A program made the translations under genes and the position numbers. From positions 6,512,001-6,572,000 of the forward strand of contig OX485806.1 of assembly GCA_950295325.1 (NCBI GenBank): a stretch of DNA of 60,000 nucleotides, given 5' to 3'. Position 1 is the first letter of the stretch. Each line of letters starts with the position of its first letter. Source of the stretch: Polytrichum commune. Its lineage: Eukaryota; Streptophyta; Polytrichopsida; Polytrichales; Polytrichaceae. Below the pieces are notes generated by a model, which was given only the letters and a program-made list of their open reading frames with translations, ran no database searches and had not been told where the DNA came from. Below, piece by piece: positions 1-11,555 of this stretch.

Positions 1-833
1 TCCACTCACTAATTCACACTTATTTACCACAATCAATGCATTGTGATTAAGTTGGGATGAATAAGCCACAAATGAACAAGGACAATTATTTTTATCGGTT
101 TTGGCTGAGTATACACATTGTGAACATTCTCAACCCATTTATTACACCACATGTTTCAAGAAATAGAGCATGTTGACCACTATTGATACTTGCCACATAA
201 AAACTATCAATTGAGACTTTATTGGTCAGTTGGGAAAACATAATTATAAATTATAAACACCCATAATATCAAGAGTCAAAACAATGCTCACTATGATGTC
301 ATTGGTTAGATCCAATCAAGGCGGGAAACTATCAACTATTGGTCGTGTAATAATATATTCTTAAATGCTTATTTAACAATTTCCATAACACAATATTGTG
401 GACTTTTTCTTAAATTTTGTACTTGTAACTTTCATTGCTACATAAAACTTGACAAATAACAACACCATCATGGGATATTATAAAATTTCCATACATGGCC
501 GCCATGAATCCCAAGTCGTTGAAAATGGCATGAAACAACTCTTGCATATATGTCAACTAATTGAACTAGGCAAACTCTTCTCCTCCACTTCTTCTCCACA
601 ATAGGTTTGTGTGTATTGGAGAAGATAAGCATGTTCGGCAAAAGTGGATTCGAGATATGAGAAAGGTGCCACGTGTCGCCTTCTATTGATTGGAACATGC
701 ATAAAATCCACAATGTCACCTTAAAAAAAACAGCATTTCAACACCAAACGTGCTTATCACCTACAGTACTATACAACATCTTCACATTAATTTATGGCTT
801 ACAAGGTTGGTATTCTCATTTGCACCTTGCACC
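1..833. other. No gene recognised
   Basis: AT-rich sequence with only short ORFs (84 codons or fewer) in several frames, none with a recognisable domain. I see no RNA gene and no terminal repeats before the MITE that starts at 837. Confidence 0.6.
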
Positions 834-836
834 TAA

Positions 837-1341
837 GGCCCACTTCACACACGAGACTGAGAGCCCATGACCATTACACTTCAAGCACTCTCATTGGTGG
901 AAAAGGCGGAGCCGGTCCAAGTTCACTTCACACTACGCTTGAGGTACCAACGGAGTATGCGAATGCAAGATGGATGTAAAGTCTACGTAAATGGATTCCT
1001 ACATGGCATCGAATGGATCATGTTTCATGGTCACTTGGATTATTTTCAAAAACCGTCACTTGGAGGTAGACCTAACACAAAACCAGGAGACCATGGCACT
1101 CCGAATGCTCCCAACTGTTGATTTATTCTATTTTACCATATGTGAAGACCTGCATGAACAAGAATTCGTTGAAATAGCATTTGGTTGAGGGCCCGGTCAC
1201 ATATGGGCTTCGCACTACACTTGAGGATCCGTGACCGCACTACATGATTTGGGAGGCGTGTTGAGACGGCCTTTGGACACTTTTCTTTTGGGCTCTCACA
1301 ATCTCATGGTCACGGCTCTCGGCTCGTGTGTGAAGTGGCCC
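837..1341 (+). mobile_element. Tourist/Harbinger-like MITE, family 1, copy A
   Basis: A 505-bp non-autonomous DNA transposon. The left end reads GGCCCACTTCACACACGAG and the right end, reverse-complemented, reads GGGCCACTTCACACACGAG; the inverted similarity continues for about 40 bp through GAGAGCC and TGACCAT. TAA stands directly outside both ends (834-836 and 1342-1344), which fits the 3-bp TAA/TTA target duplication of PIF/Harbinger elements. There is no transposase; the short ORFs inside are chance frames of the element. Sister copies lie at 23957-24448, 34079-34535, 37846-38348 (inverted) and 55958-56444 (inverted). Confidence 0.85.
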
Positions 1342-1694
1342 TAAGTTGAGAAATGTAAACAAAGAAATTGCTTTCGGGGAAAAAAAGTACCTTCTCAACA
1401 CATGTATCATATGTGGGTGGCACAAGACTTGTGACTTTGTGAGCTAGCTATGATTGTTGTGAGGAATTAAATGAACCCCAAAAACCTGCACACATGCATC
1501 AACGTTTATGACTTGCTTGTGGGCCTAAGAACTTTTAAACCATTGATGTGTCCCGTGCGCTTTCCAATTCCATCATTGGTTAGCCGGAGTTGGATAATTG
1601 GAGGCCCATGACACTCGATGAGCCCGGGTTTCATTTCATAAGTGAATGAACGTTATTATGAAGATCTTGACAGGGAGTGTGCAGTCCACAAGTA

Positions 1695-2100
1695 AGTGAA
1701 GGTCGAGGCATGGCATCCATGGTCCATATAACCGCTCACTAGCTAGGGGTCATGTAATGCTAACATGGATGAGATCTATATGTTTTAGACGAATGTGAGT
1801 CCTGGTTTATGTGGTGGCGGCTTGTGATTGGTTCAGGTTGAGGCATTTGTAGTCGACCATGTTCATTTAACCGTTCACCAGGGTCATGCAATGCCGACAT
1901 GGATGAGATCTATGTTTTCTAAGCGAATGAAGTTAAGGTTTATGTGGTGGTGGTTTGTGATTGATTAAAGTCGAGGCATTCATAGTTGACCAGGTTCATT
2001 TAATCGTTCACCAGGGTCATGCAATGCCGACATGGATGAGATTTATGTTTTCTAAGTGAACAGAGTTAAAGTTTATGTGGTGGTGGCTTGTGATTGATTA
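1695..2100. repeat. Three tandem copies of a ~133-bp unit
   Basis: The phrase GGGTCATG(C/T)AATGC, followed by ACATGGATGAGAT, recurs at 1747, 1881 and 2014, a spacing of 133-134 bp. Each copy continues with a TTTATGTGGTGG(C/T)GG block and TTGTGATTG. The copies differ by scattered substitutions. The unit is not a multiple of three and carries no sustained ORF. Confidence 0.8.
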
Positions 2101-2585
2101 CCCTCGTAAGAGTTTTGACAACCATGGTAGATGAGCATTAGCAATGGGTTGACCTATAGATCGACTATGTGTTATCTAACTTTACCACTTTGAAATTTGT
2201 AGCAATTTTCATGTTCATGAAAAAAACAGTGCATATTCCTTAGGGTTTGTTTCCCTTCACAAGAAAAACATTTCCCCGCTATTACTCCTCCTAAACATAT
2301 GCAAGCTCTCTTATTTTATTGGTATTGAATCCTCAACCTCGCCCTCATAAGAGTCTTGACAATTGTCGTAGCCAAGACTCAACAGTTAGACGAGTGATTA
2401 TGAATTAACCTATAAATCGATTGCATGTTACCCTAAACTTTGCCGCTTTGTACTTTATAACAATTTCCATGTTCATATAAATATATTTATCATTATGATT
2501 TTTTTTCCCTTCACAAGGAAAAAAATTCCATGCTATTACTTCTCCTAAACATATGCAAACTCTCTTATCAATTATAGATGCCTCA
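2101..2585. repeat. Two tandem copies of a ~241-bp unit
   Basis: CCCTCGTAAGAG at 2101 and CCCTCATAAGAG at 2342 each begin a segment. Both contain a TTTCCCTTCACAAG block, a CTCCTAAACATATGCAA block and end near CCTCAACC. The unit sits directly after the 133-bp array, so this part of the window has grown by local duplication. No coding potential was seen. Confidence 0.75.
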
Positions 2586-2759
2586 ACCTTAAGTGGCTTG
2601 GGAGTAGTGAGACGGCTACATATAAAGCTAGGTAGTAGCTCGCATCAATCTCAAAACGCTTGTCAACACGTGGCACTAGAGTCTATGATTTCGTGATGTG
2701 GTTTTGGGAACCAATGGAAGGGAAGGAATAACCAACCGCTAGGTGCAAATGAACCCGGT

Positions 2760-2925
2760 TGAAGTTTGAGAAATAAACGGTTGAAGTTGAAGACTTCGGG
2801 AAAATCACCCATCGTTTTAGAGGAATTTAGAGAATATACCTCAAAACACTAAGTTAAAACTTAGAGATGTTGAGTGTAATCGGTTGGACTTGGAAACACT
2901 AGGATCTCAACCGATTAACTTATGT
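2760..2925 (+). repeat. Dispersed repeat also found beside the second hAT gene
   Basis: The ordered blocks GTTGAAGTT, AAGACTTC, ACCCATC, TTTTAGAGGAAT, GAATATA, then CGGTTG-ACTTGGAA-CACT and GATCTCAACC, are shared with 59014-59165. The last part recurs at 39762-39815. At 59 kb the repeat lies just upstream of a hAT transposase exon, so this copy may be a remnant of the same element family (inference). Confidence 0.55.
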
Positions 2926-3544
2926 CAAAAATTCCCTCGGACAATGTCGGGAACTAAGTTAAACCCCATTAAGTTAGGCTTGCTTATAACCGTAGGTTCT
3001 TACTTGTAGTGATCCAATCATTCCACAACCGCCAAAATGTTGGCCACGAAGATTTGGCTGGCATCGTGTGTTCCGCTTGCAAAATGTGTGTACATGCACA
3101 TTCTCCGCATGTGTTTAGAATCTTGTCCCCTAACTTAGGGTAGATGGGTTTTGAAATAGTAGTTTCTTAATACAAAAACGACTAGTCCACTTCTCCAAGA
3201 ATATTAAACACATGATTGGTACAATGTAGTTAGCAAATCCAAATTGATGCCATAGCCACCTTTCTCATAATTTTTGGAGCTTGTGTGAATATCTTATTAA
3301 TGGCCAAAGTGATCATTTTTGTGCTTATCAAATGATCATATTGCCCCCCATGCCTCCTGTTCAATAGAGTATTGGGCTTCAAATGGATACATAATTTTGA
3401 GCACGCAATCCGGTCTCTTTGAAACACATGTCTTTTTGGTAGTTGTTGTTTGGATATATATATTTATATATAATTATTTATTTTTGTGTGAGACAAAAGG
3501 CCAAACAACCAACGCCAAATATGCTTTAAGAAACAATAATGGTG
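2926..3544. other. No gene recognised
   Basis: Two short overlapping ORFs on opposite strands (3230-3427 and 3319-3576) show no domain or codon signal. Nothing else stands out. Confidence 0.5.
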
Positions 3545-3915
3545 TAAGGAGTATGCTATTTGGTGTCACTTTATAACTACACCGTTAATGAAATTTGTGT
3601 GATTCACTATTCATAGTTATCAAAAACTACAAAGTTTTATTTGACGGAGGCTACCGCACTCCGCTACTCTAGAGAATTAGTTGATTTTAAAACTATCTTG
3701 ATGTACTTTTAGTCCCAAACTTGAAAATCAGTTTCATTTCATCTCATTTATTTCATTGAGGATGTAAGTTTTTACTAAGCAACATTGTTTGTGTTCTACA
3801 ATGTCCAAACAACTTGACCTTTGTTGGTACGATACACAATCTATTCTAAATCATTAGAGGACTACGTACTTCTAAATAATAAGTGAAACTTAGTACCATG
3901 AATGGTGTACATTGA
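3545..3915. mobile_element. Foldback family S, degenerate copy
   Basis: The segment holds TGTTCTACAATGTCCAAACA followed by GACCTTTGTTGGT, almost identical to 42667-42706. It ends near AATAATAAGTGAAACTTAGTACCATGAATGGTGTA, which is a diverged form of the inner-terminal motif of the 42.6-43.5 kb copy. The ends are imprecise. Confidence 0.45.
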
Positions 3916-4692
3916 TATGTGCAAGTAGATTGCCACGCACTACTTTATTGACATATCCCACTGGTATGAATATTTATTTCCATAATATAGAGTACAACAA
4001 GTAATTATTGGCTCTGCCATGTGGGGAAGAGACTTAGTGATGGAATCTAAAATGAGCCAAAAGATTGTCCTCTATCCTTAAGGAGTTAAGTATAGTTCAC
4101 TCGAGTAAAATCCATGCTCTTACTATAAGTAAAAGTAAGAGCTATCTCATTACCTTGAACGTCGCACATACTAAGTACATGGGAACTTACAATTGCACAT
4201 GCGTTAGCCACATGTGTAGGACAATAGCATGGCAGAACACGCTTGTGACTAGGATTTTGTTTATTGTGGTTCCTACATGGACGCATTCAACAAAGCTATA
4301 AATTCTTGTAATACGAGTTTGACACAAGGAATCTACATGGATAAAGAGGCAACCTATTCGTGACTCAAGGCAACCGAATCGCACGTACCCAAGGTAGAGA
4401 AAAACACGAAACGGTGAATGATCATTGTTGGTGCACTAGACTAGGGGTAGAATGATTCTTCTGTGGACCCAAAATGGCAAATTGTAAAAATGGTAGCCCG
4501 AAAAGGGTGCAGTGATAGGCCAGATGCGGTGATTGGCCACATAGGTCATGTTTCACACCCACTTGGGATCACTTTTGGGTACCATCGACTTCACCGTCTC
4601 GTGTGCATTCGAACACAAAGTAAGATAACTTGATGCTCAAATCGGGGAGACTCGACTCTACTACACAAGTAGGAGGGTTTGACTTACTTGCC
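3916..4692. other. No gene recognised
   Basis: Several overlapping ORFs of 65-78 codons on both strands (4065-4384) read through the same bases. None has a recognisable domain. Confidence 0.5.
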
Positions 4693-4892
4693 TCTTGGGG
4701 GAAATGTAACCAATTATCTACAAGGAATCAATTTTTGAAACACTCGCATTCCTCATCATACTCCATCTTTGAAAAATATCGCACAAATTCCAAACCACTC
4801 AACTTATTTTCCTCCCTTAATTGCATACTTGATATCAGTTAATGTCTAATAAAAAATAAAACGGTATCAAATGAAACAATGTCGAAGAGAGT

Positions 4893-5010
4893 CGGTTCAC
4901 ATATAGGCTGCTCACCCACCCACCAGACTCTAGTGAAAATGTAGATTCCATTGTGTCAAATCTACATTTCTACTAGAATCTGGTGGGCGAGCGGCCCGCA
5001 TGGGAAACTA
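4893..5010. repeat. Long imperfect hairpin, first copy
   Basis: The left arm ends in CTAGTGAAAATGTAGA at 4945, the loop is 15 nt, and the right arm begins TCTACATTTCTACTAG at 4961. Pairing continues outward through CCCACCAG/CTGGTGGG and then more loosely through GGCTGCTC/GAGCGGCC and TTCACAT/ATGGGAA, giving arms of about 50 bp. It could be a small foldback transposon or a source of hairpin RNA. Confidence 0.75.
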
Positions 5011-5269
5011 ACCCCGGCGTAATTTATCACAGGCATTTGTGGTTCAGGCACACCCCCCCCCCCCGGCGCTTCTTGGGGAAAATGTAACCAATTATCTACA
5101 AGGAATCAATTTTTGAAACACTCGCATTCCTCATCATACTCCATCTCTGAAAAATATCACACAAATTTCAAACCACTCAACTTATTTTCCTACCTTAATT
5201 GCATACTTGATATCAATTCATGTCCAATAAAAAATAAAACAATATCAAATGAAGCAATGTCGAAGAGAG

Positions 5270-5385
5270 TCGGTTCACATGTAGGCCGCTCGCCCACCCA
5301 CCAAACACTAGTGAAAATGTAGATTCCATTGTGTCAAATCTACATTTCCACTAGAATCTGGTGGGCGACGGCCCGCATGGGAAAC
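5270..5385. repeat. Long imperfect hairpin, second copy
   Basis: A duplicate of the 4893-5010 hairpin with the same 15-nt loop (5324-5338). Some paired positions changed on one arm only, so the stem is retained with mismatches. Confidence 0.75.
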
Positions 5386-5448
5386 TAACCCCGGCGTAAT
5401 TTACCACAGCTGTTTGTGGTTCAGGCACGCCCACGCCCCCCCCCCCCA

Positions 5449-5900
5449 AATTAGCAACCAGTTAGTCAGGTCCCCTTCCACCGCGGGAGGGCGTATTCCC
5501 GCGCCCTCGGTAACAGGGGGGTGGGCGATAATGACAACGGCCGCAGACAATGCCGCGCTGGCATGCGTGTGGGACGCGCGAACTCGCCGCCGCGAACAGC
5601 CGCAGGGGAGGGGGGCCCAATCCCCGAGGCCCACTGCCCGAGTGGCCTGGCGCAGCCCAGGATCCGCCACGTGTGGACCTTCATTTGCCCACTGACATGA
5701 TGGCCCCATTATACTTTATTCTAATGGGCGGCAAAGGGGGCGCAATCCCTGGCTGTCGGGTAAGACGGCCACGTCAGCATGTCGCTCGCCATCATTCAAC
5801 TTCGTCCTCCCTCCCTCCCTCCCTCCCTCCCTCCTACCTGCCTTGCTACCTTCCTAGTTCTTCTTTATAAATAACTATCTCCGTGGAGCCGGAGTTGACC
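5449..5900 (+). promoter_or_regulatory. GC-rich promoter-like island
   Basis: A sharp change to GC-rich, CpG-containing sequence in an AT-rich window. It holds a G-box CACGTG (5668-5673), an ACGTCA core (5771-5776), a (CTCC)n pyrimidine tract (5806-5834) and TATAAATA (5866-5873). The order of pyrimidine patch then TATA box suits a plant core promoter reading to the right, with a start expected about 30 bp after the TATA box. The first long frame downstream is 5919-6152 (77 codons), which I do not recognise. The overlapping ORFs inside the island follow from high GC and are not counted as genes. Confidence 0.4.
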
Positions 5901-6152
5901 GCCCAATAGATATTTCCCATGAGTCGGTGCCTTTTCTTGGTGGTGCCATACGTTTTGTGTATATGCTTCAAGGGCCACGTCACTCACGAGACCGAAGGCC
6001 TTGGATCCGGGGTTGAGTTTCGGGCCCCTCACAAACCCCGAACGTCCAAAATCACAACCCTAATATTTGATGGTCCTTTATCTATTCATAATTATGAGGG
6101 GATGATCACACCGGTCAGTTCAGACACCATCCATCAACATCTCCAGCCGTAA

Positions 6153-8947
6153 TAGTGTGAAAAGTGATGGGCCAACATCTATTTCTCAACATAATTCCCA
6201 ACAATTTCACACCTGAAACTGGACACAAATCTTGATGTGACCAAGGCGTGAGCAATGATGGAGAGTGGTGCAATAACAATCTCAATGTTTGTGCACGTCT
6301 TTAGTTGTATATAGATGTTACATTTCATAAATTTGGATCACTTTAGAATTGGCACCGTTTAAAAATTCACTTGAAATGTAGCCATGTCCCTAGTGTCTAA
6401 TATGAAGTTGTTCCATACCAGCATGTTGCACATGTGCATAGGAACCAACGTCCCACATCATCCCTGGGTTATCTGCTCCATATGTTGTCGTCGACAACCA
6501 ATTGTTTGTGAAATGGCACGACGTCGTCTTTAACACCCCCACCGCCATGTCTTCCATTGTATATAGATTGTGTTTGTGTGTGTGTGTGGGGGGGGGGGGA
6601 CTGCCTTGGAGTTGGAGGTTGATGTGGATCAAATTATCATGGGGATTACTTTACTGCACAAAAACTCAAGGTTTATTGTTTGAGTGCATATGGAATATGA
6701 TGGGTTGAATTAATAAAACCATTAAGGGTACTTTTATTTGCTATAATTTGAGGGAGGAGACCTAAGGGTGGTCTTTGAAACGGGTCAATGTTTGGTAGCC
6801 AAGTGGAACCGGCCATACATGTGTTGTGATTCCATGGTGTTCGTAACTTGCTATTCAAGTGCAATCCAATTGTAAGTGAGTGTTGATCTAAAGTGGTCTT
6901 TAAAATGAGCCAAATCTTGGCCTAGGTTGCATAACCGACCATAATTAGCCAAGTGTGCATGATAAAAATAGGGCATAGCACTCTTGCGACTAGCCACTTG
7001 TTTCAACATAGTGTAACTGACAATCAATACCACAAAGAATATGTCAAGAATGTGTTAAGATAAATTGATTGTTGACAAGGTTCTTACCATATCATATTCC
7101 ACCCAACCAACAAGAGTATGTGGCCATGTGTGAACCCACTTAGATATTGAACATTATGGGGCATTAGAGCTATCCTTAAAGTATCTCAAAACTTATCTTT
7201 GGGAAGGGAGTTTTGCCCCACTTTTGATATTTTATAATATTTATAAAGTGGCCATGTGGTGTCAAAACCTCTAATTTTAGTAAAATAAAAAGGAGGCATT
7301 TGCTTTGGCAAAACGACAAATATAGGAAAATAAATTCCATGGCAAACTTGTGAAGGCGCTTAAAATGGTGTTCTCAAAATTTTGACAAGCATTTGACATG
7401 GAGTTGGAGGGAAGCATCATATGGCCCTAGGCCCTAGGAGGCTTTTAAGGAGCACTTTCCATTGACCTTGAGGGGCCTAAGGGGTCGAGGAAGTTTAAAT
7501 GATTGATAAGCCTACAAGGAGTCCTACATGGCATGTACTAGATAACATTTCATTGCCTATTAGAAGCCCACCCCAAAGAGGTGGGTCTAACCCTAAACCC
7601 TCACAACCCTTAATTTATATGATTTAGTATGCAGAAGGACCCACATGACTCAATAAGATGGTAATATAATAGTAGTTTGTTGAGGATCCATTTGCATGTG
7701 CCTTGGCACAACACTTAAAAGCTCGTGGCCACACAAATTCAATTATCAATTTTCCCTATTGTACGTAGATACCGGTCCAACACAACTATGGCGAATAAAT
7801 GATTAATTTGCCAACAGTTGGTTAGATATGTTTAGATTATAATTATAGAATTCCAACATTTTTTTAACAAATGTTTATGAATTTCGATTCATTTACGAAT
7901 ACCCAAGCAATATGTAGCAGATGTTTACAATGCATATTGAATCAATGTAAACATTTGGGAGAAAACCCTCTCCTTATACAAGAAGAGGGAGTTCGTGCCC
8001 ACAATCCATGTGGGATATGTCAAGTTGAGAAATGCATGTTGAAATTTATTCATATACTTTGCACAAAAATTTCAAATCAAATTTTTTTCTACCAAAGGAG
8101 GCACGATATTTGATGTCCCAATTTGCCCTAGTTGGACACAAAGAAGTACATCTTCTAGATGTGGAATTGAGTACCTAAATTTTGTTGAGGACATGGACCA
8201 AGTTCTTAATACATCCCAGTCTTCCAATCTCATGTTAACCCATATTCTTTGCCATGACTTAGGATGACCTTAAATACAAAATATAAACCCCTTCATTGCC
8301 TAATATCTTTCAACAAACTCTTAACCCTGCATAATCTTGTGTAGAGTGAGAATTTTACCCTATTCCAACAAAATGAAAGGTAAATGATTTTTTTGACAAA
8401 AATGTCTATATTCCCCAAAATAATATGATATCCATTATTAGAATCACTTTGTGCTGGACTGGCTATCCAACTATGGTAACATGGCCTTTAGACGAGTTTT
8501 AAGGGCCCTTACAATATTGTGGTCACAATCCTTGGCTATAGTGTAAAGTGCCTTCACCTTCAAAAGGAAATAGTAGCCATCAAGGACCCTCTAATTCTCG
8601 TAATGCCCGTGTCACGATTACATATAGATTTAGACCAACTTGGAAATGAAGCAACATCATCATTGACACCGATGGGCAACGTTGGAGTTGCCTTTCTTTT
8701 GCTTTGTAAAGTGGCGCTCGGTGTGGTTTAATTAGCTAGCGGGGACAATTAAGAAAGGCACAAAAGGGGAAAAGGGGAGTGGTGCCCGGGACATGCGTGC
8801 ACTCAAAGAGGGGGAGAGGGGATTTCACGAAGTACTTGAGATGCATGGGTAACTGACAAAGACTTGGTTCAGTAACGCTCCAAGGATTAGCTTTTTGGGG
8901 GAGAAGTGTAACTTAGGTCTCTCTTTGGGGATGTGGTGCTATAGTGG
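6153..8947. other. No gene recognised
   Basis: Scattered ORFs under 82 codons. A (GT)n tract runs into 12 G at 6588-6599. Weak similarity between about 6880-7010 and 4030-4260 (the phrase AAAATGAGCCAAA and following blocks) suggests an old dispersed repeat. Confidence 0.45.
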
Positions 8948-9270
8948 TACACTCTAACCTCCCGAACATCATGACCATGCCAACCAAAGTGCACATGATA
9001 TTAGGGAGGTTTGTTAGTGTTAACAACGATGGGTGATAACCTAGCATTAGTGTAGCATGTGACACTATGGAATAACACAAAGTCAACACTGTAATGATGA
9101 ACATGTGATGGGTGGTTTGAATACTTTGGTGCATTATCTTGATGTTAAAAACTTGCATATATGGGAGGGAAATGTGACAACAAGGAGGCAAATTTAAATT
9201 GAGAACACATGTTCTCAAGGGTTTCGGGATATGAGAAGAGTGAGGGTGATATTACAGAGGTCAAAGTGTA
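8948..9270. mobile_element. Long-TIR MITE family K, copy 1
   Basis: A 323-bp element. The left end is TACACTCTAACCTCC and the right end, reverse-complemented, is TACACTTTGACCTC; the similarity runs on to ATCA(T/C) for about 28 bp. Interior blocks such as CAACCAAAGTGCAC(A/G)TGATATTA and TTAGTGTAGCATGTGA match the copy at 53458-53942. A clean target duplication was not found, so the superfamily is open. ORFs at 8913-9218 and 9145-9474 are frames of the element and its flank. Confidence 0.6.
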
Positions 9271-9799
9271 TAGAGTGGATTCAAGCTTTATGAAAATGCC
9301 TACAATGGTCCAATTATGAGTCATAAGTAGTATAAGAGTGATTTGACTTTGGTCCTGACCCTTAAACCCCCAATGACATAACATTATTAAGCAACTATAT
9401 GATGATCTCTCTCCAAAGGAAAAGTATGCCATTAAAAAAACTTCATATTTATGGATGCTTGATGAAAACTCCACAGTACGTAGGCTGTGTTCTCCTCATA
9501 AACGGGGAAATCTAGAATATAAGGATAATTATTCTCGCTCGATACATGGTCCCACCAAACGTGGCCAAGGAGATGAGTAATGTTATGAAACCAAAAATAA
9601 CGAATCTATGACATTGAGGACATGAATGGGACCCAAAGTCGTTTAACACATGTTACCAAGGGTTGGTAGAAGAAATGATTTAGGGCTTCTCATGGTCATG
9701 GTCGGCAATTCAAAGACCATGACCAAGAGAATATGATATTGTACCTTGGTTTAGGCTAAACCTTGGGTTGTGAATGCAATGGATCCTTTAGAGTTTTGT

Positions 9800-10720
9800 G
9801 ATTGGGCATCCATTGTGCTTGACTTGACACATGATCAAGATAATAGGTTCTTCCAACTCTATTTGGAAGAACAAAATTGGTGATGTTAAAATGGTCAAAC
9901 TAGGTGGTGGTGGCCAAAGAATACTCGTTTTCTTGACTACTTTGCCAAACCCAGGAAGTTGTGGCTCTCTCAAAGGACAAAGCTTCCTAAACCAAGTGCC
10001 ATTAAGATATGTTTGGTGATCATTCCACATGTGGTTCTCAATTGGTGGGTGGTGTGGCATAAGTCGAAGTTCCACAAGTTAGCCGCATTCATGTGGTTTG
10101 TTCTACACAAAGCGGTTGTGGTGAATGAATGGCATGGGCGCATTTTGCAGGAACTTGACATGGTTTGCCCTTGTTGCGGTTCCTCAATCATGGAGTTGGT
10201 TGTACATATGTCACATTAGTACCCTTTAGCCTAACAAGCCAAACAATGTGTTGCTAACATACTGTGGTTCTCAATTGGTGGGTGGTGTGGCATAAGCTAA
10301 AGTTCTAGGAGGAAGTCGCGTTCATGTGGTTTGTTCTTCACAAAGTGGTTGTAATTAATGAAAGGCATGGGCGGATTTTGCAAGAACTTGACATGGGTTG
10401 TCCAAGTTCCTCAACTATGGAGTGGGTTGTATTGTACACATGTTACATGAGTCCCCATTAGCCCAACAAGTTAGACATTATGTTGCTAACACATTGTGGC
10501 AATTGTTGGCCAAACCTAGGTACTGGGGTTTGCATATGTCGTTTTCTATGTTGCAATGTCTATCTGAGAAGCAAGTATGTGAAGACCTTCGTATATTCAA
10601 GTAGATGTATTTCTTCTTTCATAGTAGTCTTCCTTGGATCATTTGGCATCATAGGAATGACTTGATGTTTAAGGATCTCATGTGACTGACTCAATAACTA
10701 CACCGAGTTTTTTGAGATGT
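9800..10720 (+). pseudogene. LINE-type retrotransposon relic with zf-RVT-like domain
   Basis: The frame open to 10216 encodes a stretch ending in CPCCG-x4-E-x3-H, preceded by AFMWFVLHKA. This matches the pattern of the zinc-knuckle domain that follows reverse transcriptase in plant LINEs (zf-RVT: a W/F-rich helix, then CPxCG, E, H). Further on, about 10633-10686, another frame reads PWIIWHHRND, which fits the W-x-IW-x2-RN motif usually found downstream of that domain. Stops and frame changes separate the pieces, and the zinc-knuckle part is duplicated in tandem. No polymerase core was seen. It is a decayed fragment, not a working gene. The assignment rests on motif spacing alone. Confidence 0.5.
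10031..10498 (+). repeat. Tandem duplication inside the LINE relic (232 bp)
   Basis: GTGGTTCTCAATTGGTGGG occurs at 10031 and 10263. Each copy runs through CATGTGGTTTGTTCT, CATGGGCG and TGTTGCTAACA. The second copy lacks the CPCCG codons (it reads TGTCCAAGTTCC), so it has lost the zinc-knuckle cysteines. Confidence 0.8.
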
Positions 10721-10865
10721 GTTGATTGACTATGGTTGGATTGAGTGGCATAAGATTTTTGTTGACTATTGAGGAATCCCGGAATGTACGTTTTTGACAA
10801 TGATTGGGGTGCTAAGAAATTCATTGTGTATAGAAATAGTCCCAATGTGACGGAGAGTGGGAATT

Positions 10866-11000
10866 ATTGCATACGAACGTACCTATCATCCATCCATAAT
10901 TAAAACGACCCCTATAGATTTGTGGCCTATTCATCTCAAATGACTTGGACTAGACTGTTTTGAGGTCTTTGAAACTTCTTCTAGTGTGAAATCAACTTAA
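10866..11000 (+). repeat. Dispersed repeat R, copy 1
   Basis: GCATACGAACGTACCT, then ATC(T)CATCC, then ATCTCAAATGACTTGGACT are shared with 40760-40885 in reverse orientation. The CATCTCAAATGACTT part recurs near 43950. It is an old interspersed repeat, possibly SINE-like (see 43790-43990). Confidence 0.5.
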
Positions 11001-11555
11001 AATGACAATCTATGAGCTAATACTATTTCATGTCTCTTATGTTAGATGAATGAGAGATACCTCGTATGCAACAATTCCCTATCTCTTAATGTGACGTGGA
11101 AAGTTCGGCCGTGTAAGGGGATTATTACTTCATGGAAGGTTCGGCCATTTAAGGGTAGTATTACTTGGTGCCCCGTGGGTCCCTTGGTGGATTTCCCCCC
11201 ATGGTGTACTTTAGTCATCTCTTTGCAATTGACTTAACCGTTTACATTTGTACCCAAAAAATAAAATAAAACCATAAAAATAAATAATTTATTTGGATAA
11301 ACGAGCTCCCAACTTACTTGGAGCAGCCTAATTAGGCTTGTAGCTAGGTCTACAACAATTCCTCGTGGCCGTGCAACCATTGTAGTTTAGACACCACTTT
11401 TCAACACACCGTATACCGTGTTGGACACATGGCACCCACCCCCATCTCTTCTCCCCCAAAAGATAACATCGGGAGGATGACTTATCAACGATCATCATCA
11501 TAGGTATAGAAGTCATATAATAAAAACACCAAAATCCTTCTCAAAGATGAAGCTA
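11001..11555. other. No gene recognised
   Basis: A short internal repeat of GGAAAGTTCGGCCGTGTAAGGG and GGAAGGTTCGGCCATTTAAGGG (11098-11155) is the only structure noted. Two short ORFs have no recognisable features. Confidence 0.45.

Larger units (their letters stand above)
4693..5448. repeat. Tandem duplication of a ~378-bp unit
   Basis: The blocks from TCTTGGGG-AAATGTAACC to GTGGTTCAGGCAC are present at 4693-5064 and again at 5071-5447, offset 378 bp, with few differences. Each copy contains a long hairpin and ends in a run of 12 C (5053-5064 and 5436-5447). The short ORFs starting at 4630 and 5113 are the same sequence read twice. Confidence 0.85.

Noticed and set aside
5401-5870. Four or five overlapping ORFs of 72-106 codons on both strands
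   Set aside because: They occupy the same GC-rich bases in several frames, have low-complexity Pro/Arg/Ala-rich translations and no domain. High GC alone removes stop codons.
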